A DNA stretch of 64,000 nt from Alviniconcha marisindica (Eukaryota > Mollusca > Gastropoda > Provannidae): the NCBI GenBank assembly GCA_018857735.1, contig JABMCL010002954.1:182501-246500 (forward strand), given 5' to 3'. The notes under the pieces are model-generated. The model made no database searches. It saw nothing but the letters and a program-made list of their open reading frames with translations, and was not told where the DNA came from. A program made the position numbers and the translations under genes. Positions 58,231 to 64,000 of this stretch are shown here, in pieces; positions within the stretch are counted from its first letter, which is position 1; every line of letters begins with the position of its first letter.

Positions 58231-59652
58231 CTATATTGACTGTTCAAGGTGAATCTCTTTGTCAGGGATGGGACTGAGGCACGAGAGGCTATCCGCAAGT
58301 ACCATCTCTTTGCCAGGACGGTATTTGATGCTGACGTCATAGTGCTGTAGACACAGCAACATCCGCTGTAGATGTGGGGGAGTGCTGGCAAGGCTCTTCT
58401 TGTGGATCATCTCCAGGGGTTTGTGGTCAGTCTCAACCACAAAGGGTTTTCCGTAGATGTATATGTGGAAGCGTTCACAGCCGAAAACGACAGCCAGGAG
58501 TTTGCACTCAGTGTTGGCATACCGCTGCTCGGTCTCTGTCAGGGCTTTGCTGGCAAAGGCTATCGGTCGTCCGTCTTGGAGAAGGGCTGCGCCGATTCCA
58601 ATCTTTGATGCGTCTACCTGGATGGTGGTTGGTTTGGTGACGTCGAAGTACGTGAGAGCAATGTCCTTGCAGATGGAGGCTTTGACGTTCTCGAAAACCT
58701 TCTGCATGGAGCTGTTCCACTCAAATGGCACGTCCTTCTTGGTCAGAGCTCTCAGAGGGTCAGTTTGGTCTGCAAGCTTGGGGATGAATGGAGCCAAGAA
58801 ACTGCTGAATTTCTGTGACATTCTTTGGAGCGGGGATCGCTTGGATTTCAGCGCACTTTTCTGGGTCAGGGTGCACGCCATTAGCGTTGTAAACCCTTCC
58901 AAAGAACTTGATCTGCGATGTCTTGATGAACATTTCGCAGCGTTGAAAACAAGTCCACATTTCTGGGCAACCTTCATGAGGTGGTGGAGATTTCTGTCAT
59001 GGTCTTTGTCATCCTTGCCGTGGATGATGATGTCATCAGTGATCCCGATGGTGCCTGTGCATTGACTGAGGATCTGATCCATGCACTGCTGGAATGCATC
59101 CTGTGAGACGTTCAGTCCGAAGGGAAGCCTCTTGAACCTGAAGTGTCCGATGGGGCTGTTGAAGGTCGTGAGCTTCGATGACTCTTCGTCGAGCTTGATT
59201 GACCAATAGCCATGCTTCGCATCCAGCTTGCTGAACACCTTGGAGCCGCTGAGGTGATTGGTGACCTCCTCCAGTGTGAGGGTCTTGTGGTGCGTCCTCT
59301 TGATGCACTGGTTCAGTGATCTCGGGTCGAGACAGACTCGTAGACCGCCGCTGGCCTTTCTGCTGAAGGCAAGTGCGTTGACCCAGTCTGTTGGCTCTGT
59401 GATGGTGGTGATAACTCCAAGGTCCTCCATTTTCTCCAGTTCTGTTCTGATTTCCTCCAGGAGTTGGATGGGGTATTTTCGTGGGGGCTGTACCACTGGT
59501 TGGGCGTCTTCCCGGAGAGTGATGTGAAGCTCTCCTTCAAAGTCCCCGATTCCTTTGAATCTGTCCGGATATAGACGCTTAAGGTCCATGGCATTGTGGA
59601 TTGGCTGGGCAGCTGGTGACGTTGCCGTCTGAACCATGCAGTGTATTGTCAC
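58231..59652 (-). pseudogene. pol: Gypsy pol: reverse transcriptase and RNase H
   Basis: The RT starts after DLKRLYPDRFKGIG, with fingers motif LGVITTITEPTDWVNALAF, a SKLDAKHGYWSIKLDE block carrying the first catalytic Asp, LPFGLNVSQDAFQQCMD, and the active-site motif GITDDIIIHG. The position before DD is Thr where most Gypsy elements have Ala, Val or Ile. RNase H follows with VDASKIGIGAAL, the Glu in ANTECKLLAVVFG and ETDHKPLEMI. Between about 58940 and 58810 the homologous reading lies in another frame (KFFGRVYNANGVHPDPEKCA), so two compensating frameshifts flank that part. A stop ends the frame at 58231, and an in-frame TGA lies upstream near 59660. Confidence 0.92.
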
Positions 59653-59854
59653 CAGTCACAGCTGCCTGCTGCTTGGCAGTCCCAGGATCGCCGGTCCCTC
59701 CGATTCCGCGAGCACTCGTCTACAACATCAAGGTGCTGGAAACTGAGGCTTGGACTTGGTGTGTGGACACATGTATGCCTGTCTTTTGATTCCACCTGTT
59801 GATTTATAAGGTTTTCTTTCTCTTGGGGGATCCACAGTTCCACTGGCTTGTGAT

Positions 59855-59965
59855 CATTCTAGTAAGAAAACACGGTGCTTTACATCCACAGAAACCATAA
59901 GGCTTATTAGGGATGGTGAAAAGTTGGGGCAAGGGCAAGACATGAATAGCTCATCTGAAACAGGG
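59855..59965 (-). mobile_element. R2-related fragment beside the Gypsy truncation point
   Basis: CGGTGCTTTACATCCACAGA followed by AACCATAAGGCTTATTAGGG is the R2 core. The orientation label is uncertain because the core is short. It lies about 130 bp beyond the last recognisable Gypsy coding sequence. Confidence 0.55.
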
Positions 59966-60332
59966 TTGACTGTTTCGGATGTGTGTGTGCCCTCCAGACT
60001 CAAAAATAAAGTACTCTGTGTTTTATGTGTACTTATGTTCATGTATTATACTGTGTGATATTTTACTGGTATCTCTTATGCAGTCTTAAGGCAAATTTCT
60101 CTGTTATTCATAGACAATAAAGATTCTGTATTCTGTATTCCGTGCACTCTGACTTGTAAAGACTAAAAAGACCTTCAGCAACAAGGTGGGGACCTTGCCA
60201 GTGTGAAGCCACTTGTGTACTTTGCAAATTGCTGTTTCAACAGCTTTGTGAAACAAAGTCACAAAGACTGTCTGAGAAGCACCTGTTGAGGAACAACTTT
60301 GCAGCAAGACAATCTGTCCTGCTATGAGAGCC

Positions 60333-60395
60333 CACACACACACACAATGACACACTCACGCACACACACGCACGCATGCACGCACACACACAAGA
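60333..60395. repeat. (CA)n and (CGCA)n tract
   Basis: Interrupted CA with CGCACGCATG elements. G runs follow at 60684-60700 and 60818-60840, and a C run at 60959-60985. 59970-61190 holds no supported gene. Confidence 0.88.
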
Positions 60396-61192
60396 TTAGA
60401 GAATGTGTTTTAAATTTCTGTCAGCTGTACAGGGTCACACCAGGAAGAGGGCCCAGGGATGGGGAAGAGGTTGACCTATGACCTTTAGCCATTAGCGTCT
60501 GTCACTGACCGCCAGTCAACAAAAGTGCGGGGATTGGCAGATGTGCAGGAAGAAGCAGTCACACAGTCAGTCTGTTGATCAACCAGTTAATGCCGATTCA
60601 TAATAGCACATTAAGTCCACAGTGACAGACTAGAGTTCATGGTGTCTGTACAAAAGAACAGGGAGTGTGTGGTGGTAGTTGGGTGGGGGGGGGGGAGGGG
60701 GGCAAAAAACACAATAAAGGGAGGATCGAAAATATCTTCAGTTGCTGCATAATGACTGCAGGTTGTTGGCTCTGGGAGTGAATCTGGCAGGCGTATGAGT
60801 GTTAATGTGTGTGTGTGTGGGGGGGGTGGGGGGGGGGGGGCTGGTCGGAGGAGTTGAGGGTAGCCAGATCAGCTCTGTCTGATTTGAGAATTTGTTTAGG
60901 TTGGCTGCAGAATGTTTTGTGCTGACAGGGCTTCACAAGAAGACTAGCAACACAGAGGCCCCCCCTGCCCCCCCCCCCTCCCCCCCACCCCCACCCCTAC
61001 AAAAACACACACACGCAGGAAACTGGTAGTTTGTGATTGAGTTTGAAAAATATACATCTGACTTGAGTGTAGTTTTAGACATGAGAAAGATTGCTTTTTA
61101 ATGTGTACTGACGTCCAGTGACAGTGTTCCTACTTCCTGGTCCAGGTGGCCCTGTTCACTTGACAGAATGTTAAGATCCGATTAATATAAAG

Positions 61193-61342
<150 letters not shown>

Positions 61343-61499
61343 GTGACACACACATTTCAGATGGGGATGAAGATGGATTATGAGAAGGTTTACAAAGGTT
61401 TACAAAGGACAAGAATTAAGAATCTATATCCTGATTAATAGTCATTGATGGTAATGGAATGTCAAATTTTATGGGCCATCTGTTGAGCTTCCTGGGCAG

Positions 61500-61598
61500 T
61501 AGAGTGCATGATGTATTTAGGTTAATATGTATAATGTGAGCGCTCAGGGCATTGATGAGCGCATGATAAATGTACATTGTTATTATTATGTATGTGCA
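61500..61598 (+). mobile_element. R6 dispersed repeat
   Basis: ATGATGTATTTAGGTTAATA, GAGCGCTCAGGGCATTGATG, AGCGCATGATAAATGTACATT and a (TTA)n tail. It is the inverted match of 18540-18675. The tail structure fits a SINE 3' end. Confidence 0.7.
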
Positions 61599-61799
61599 AA
61601 ATTCTGTGTGTAATGTGTAATCTGACTGACCAAAGAAAGAGCTTGGTTTAATTTAGCTCATCCTTTTCAACAAAACCACACTTTCTCTCCATGCTTTATA
61701 GAACAGATTGATCACCAATGGGCCACAGAGTTTCCCAAGACAAAACCCACTGTTCAGGTTAAAAAAAAAAAGCGATCCTTTCTGTCTAGGTTTTTGTTG

Positions 61800-61920
61800 T
61801 GGTTTGGACACTGTTGGATTGTGATTTTGTCCCTTCACAATGAATGAAACATTACAGTGGCTCACCGCTGCCTATCTTAATGTGGGAGTTACGGTGGTGG
61901 TGACAGTGTAGCATTATGTA
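61800..61920 (+). mobile_element. R4 SINE body fragment
   Basis: TTTTGTCCCTTCACAATGAA, TGAAACATTACAGTGGCT and GGTGGTGGTGACAGTGTAGC match the body of the R4 copy at 62840-63064 in the opposite orientation. The tRNA head is missing here. Confidence 0.75.
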
Positions 61921-62539
61921 TATAACCCCCACCCCCCACCCCCCCAACTCCAACTCCTGCTGGAATCCCAGGACCACTCTGGAGACGACTCTGCATTAAA
62001 CCAGTTGCTAACGAATGAACATTGCCCTTGTTGTCAGATGTTTGTATCAGTTCTGAAGCTGGCAGCTTGGTCACAGCAGTTTCCTTGACAGTTGAAATTG
62101 GTGATGAAAAATTAGCCCTGTATTGATTTTCTCACTGTGTCACCCCAACACAGCCATGCTGGTTGACTTGACATAGAATGCAAAGTGCATGTGTGCATGC
62201 ACGTGTATTTGTGTGTGTGTGTTGCCAATGCTGCTGTTGTTGTTTCCCCCGAGCTGTGCGTGACTGTATATCGAACAAAACAGTACACAGGCACAAACAA
62301 TGTTTGAAGTGAACACATATAATTCATCAGCATGATGTTATATGAAGGAATGCTGGTTAAGTGTCAATTACTCAACGTATCACTATTAGAAATGAATATC
62401 TGGGCATGTCAGTTGAGTTGATAACCAGGATCATGATTACAGATTAGCTAGCCTCATTCTCCTCTGCAGACATAGCAACATGAAAATTAATAATAAAGTG
62501 TGTCATGGTATAGCTACTGTAATTAAAACCAGAGGCTGA

Positions 62540-62582
62540 AGATCTATGTCTTTGTGTGTGTGTGTGTGTTGTGTGTGTGTGT

Positions 62583-62622
<40 letters not shown>
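62540..62622. repeat. (GT)n microsatellite
   Basis: Three GT blocks broken by TT or GG. Confidence 0.93.
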
Positions 62623-62732
62623 TTCAAATTTCTTCACACATAAAGCAGCAAACAGCTACGCAAGATAAACCAAGATGTAGTTATTGAAAATAAGAGGGAA
62701 AAAAAGGGTGGGATGGGGTCTGGGGAAGATCC

Positions 62733-62806
62733 CTCCCCCCCCCCCCCCCCCCCCCCCCCCCATCCCACCGACTCCTCCCCTTTCTATCCCCCCCCCCCCC
62801 CCCCCC
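62733..62806. repeat. Two poly(C) runs of about 29 and 17
   Basis: C runs at about 62733-62761 and 62789-62806 abut the 3' end of the R4 copy in its own orientation, so a poly(G) tract follows the SINE body. Poly(C) or poly(G) also adjoins the R4 head at 9765. Confidence 0.9.
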
Positions 62807-62839
62807 GATCCCCCGATCCCAGGAGGTAGGGGAAAAGGG

Positions 62840-63064
62840 AAACTATACCTATCGCTACACTGTCACCACCACAATGACTCCTGCATTCAGATGGGCATTG
62901 ACGAAAGCCATTTTAATGTTTCATTAATAGTGGGGGACAAAGCCACAAAGAATGTGTCCATAAACAGCTAACCACAGGAACCACAGGAGAGCCGATGAGG
63001 AATCGAACCAAGGTCATTCTGCATACCAGCCTAATGCCTTACCGCTGGGCCAAACCGGCTCACC
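62840..63064 (-). mobile_element. R4 tRNA-derived SINE, most complete copy
   Basis: On the minus strand: GGTGAGCCGGTTTGGCCCAG with box A TGGCCCAGCGG, then GGCATTAGGCTGGTATGC, box B GGTTCGATTCC about 35 bp later, an acceptor-stem-like CGGCTCTCC, and a body of about 150 bp including ATTAATGAAACATTAAAATG and GTGGTGGTGACAGTGTAGCG. Head identity with the copy at 8251 and body identity with 61800 define the family. Confidence 0.85.
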
Positions 63065-63189
63065 AGGTTGTTGTTGGGGTACCCAAGCACTCCTTTAACT
63101 ATCGTCCTCCTCGACTCCTTGACTTCAGCTCATGGAAAGTCCTGTGACACCATTATCACTGTTTTTGTGGGCTACTGGAGGTGGAGTGA

Positions 63190-63210
63190 ATGAAGAGTAG
63201 ATGGGGTGCC

Positions 63211-63245
<35 letters not shown>

Positions 63246-63425
63246 TGGGCAGGGGGTGGAGTGGGGGGAGATTAACATGTGATGGCTTGACGCCATTGGA
63301 CTGAAGATTGGGGGGGGGGCAGGGAGGGGTAATGGTCTATGTGACTATACCAGATAGATGGCTTTGTGCGGTCAGCAGCCTTCCCTTTTTTTGTGTGATT
63401 GCTCTCTGTCTGTCTGTCTGTCTGA

Positions 63426-63461
<36 letters not shown>

Positions 63462-63480
63462 CCCCCCCCCCCCCCCCCCG
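63190..63480. repeat. (GT)n, G-rich, (CT)n and poly(C) tracts
   Basis: GT at 63213-63243, G-rich to 63320, (TGTC)n and CT at 63405-63460, C run of about 18 at 63461-63479. Confidence 0.9.
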
Positions 63481-63645
63481 CCCCATTCCTCTCTGCTTTC
63501 CACCTTGAGTCATTTCTTCTGGTGATGCATTGCAGAATGTACAGTCTGCACAGAATTTGACTCCATCTGGAGAAATCTCAGAGCAGACACAAGGCCTAGC
63601 ATGTCACGGTGACCCATAGATCCATGTGGTTACCATGCACGATTG

Positions 63646-64000
63646 TGCTTAACTTGCCATTCAAAAAGTTCAGAATACAGTAGCCGGGCTTGTGTGGAAA
63701 GCTAAGAATCTGACCACATCCACCTTATTCTTCAAACTCTGCACTGGCTGCCAGTAATGCATCGCATCCAATACAAATTTTTAACTATCTGCTTCAGTTC
63801 CATCTCTGGCATATCCCCACAGCGTATCTGTCCAACATTCTTCAACCTTACACTCCACCAAGACAATTACGATCCTCATCCGACACCCCAAACTTTTGTC
63901 ACCCCTTGTGTAAACACAGAAACATTCAGTGAAAGATTTGTTTTTTTCTTTTCTTTTTCGCTGTCCCAACCGCTTGGAACAGTTGGCCTCAAACACTCCT
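63646..64000 (+). pseudogene. LINE ORF2 3' end (C-terminal domain of reverse transcriptase), degenerate
   Basis: Two plus-strand frames together give VQNTVAGLVWKAKN and then, after a frameshift near 63745, LPVMHRIQYKFLTICF followed by a region like the conserved THITPLLxxLHWLPVxxRIxYK, YTPxRxLRSS and FSxxAPxxWNSLP blocks seen at the C-terminus of many invertebrate non-LTR retrotransposon ORF2 proteins. The copy runs off the right edge. It is broken by the frameshift and by substitutions (LSQPLGTVG where WNSLP is usual). Confidence 0.7.

Larger units (their letters stand above)
55993..59720 (-). mobile_element. Ty3/Gypsy LTR retrotransposon, 5'-truncated and inactive
   Basis: In minus-strand order: the end of a protease (GPAILGLPSSRQL near 59690-59650), reverse transcriptase, RNase H, integrase with zinc finger and DDE core, a C-terminal module, a non-coding stretch with an (AT)n block at 56660-56716, a polypurine tract and the 3' LTR. 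Gag, most of protease and the 5' LTR are missing. The domain order RT-RH-INT defines Ty3/Gypsy (Metaviridae). Similar pol proteins in invertebrate genomes are often labelled K02A2.6-like. Several stops and frameshifts show that it is a dead copy. Confidence 0.92.

Overview
This window looks like a stretch of animal nuclear genome, most likely a lophotrochozoan and probably a gastropod mollusc. The reasons are introns with GT/AG boundaries and tiny exons in a sea of non-coding DNA, a degenerate Ty3/Gypsy retrotransposon, tRNA-derived SINEs, a LINE 3' end, and a very high load of minisatellites, (CT)n/(GT)n microsatellites and poly(C)/poly(G) runs. The species call is inference. The longest open frames (up to 653 codons) are tandem arrays whose unit length is a multiple of three, and they are not genes.

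The one host gene I can identify lies on the minus strand. Five small exons at 25.2-25.0, 20.9, 19.1, 17.2 and 15.0 kb join in perfect reading phase. They encode the N-terminus and most of the PDZ domain of a PDZ-RhoGEF/LARG protein (ARHGEF11/12 family, fly RhoGEF2). The rest of the gene (RGS-like, DH and PH domains) would lie beyond the left edge or was not found. A cluster of five CCAAT boxes at 34.5-34.8 kb, followed on the minus strand by a possible non-coding first exon near 34.4 kb, is a candidate promoter for it.

Region by region: 0-15 kb is almost entirely minisatellites and microsatellites (units of 129, 22, 50, 104, 84, 29 and 37 bp) with SINE fragments. 15-25 kb carries the PDZ exons, with repeats pressed up against several of them. 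25-42 kb is further arrays (73-bp units at 29.7-30.8 kb, 63-bp units at 37.6-39.1 kb), a run of 91 C and SINE copies. 42-56 kb is poorer in arrays and holds an unknown minus-strand gene supported by two in-phase exons (54.9 and 44.5 kb), one possible plus-strand exon (55.5 kb) and four copies of a ~300-bp dispersed repeat. 56-60 kb is a 5'-truncated Gypsy element with its 3' LTR. 60-64 kb is microsatellites, inverted SINE copies and the 3' end of a LINE.

The most novel item is a family of non-autonomous DNA transposons of about 450 bp, here called R1. Its ~31-bp terminal inverted repeats and 9-bp target duplications can be read directly, and they suggest a Mutator-like mobiliser. Five copies are present. 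One is reduced to 66 bp, little more than the two inverted repeats, and its empty site survives in a neighbouring repeat unit. Another contains a 93-bp internal palindrome.

Other dispersed families named here: R2 (motif TTACGTCCACGGA), R3 (motif TTTTTAACGCCCAGTCA), R4 (tRNA-headed SINE), R5 (~300-bp element with a GT-rich core) and R6 (3' tail GCGCATGATAAATGTACATT).
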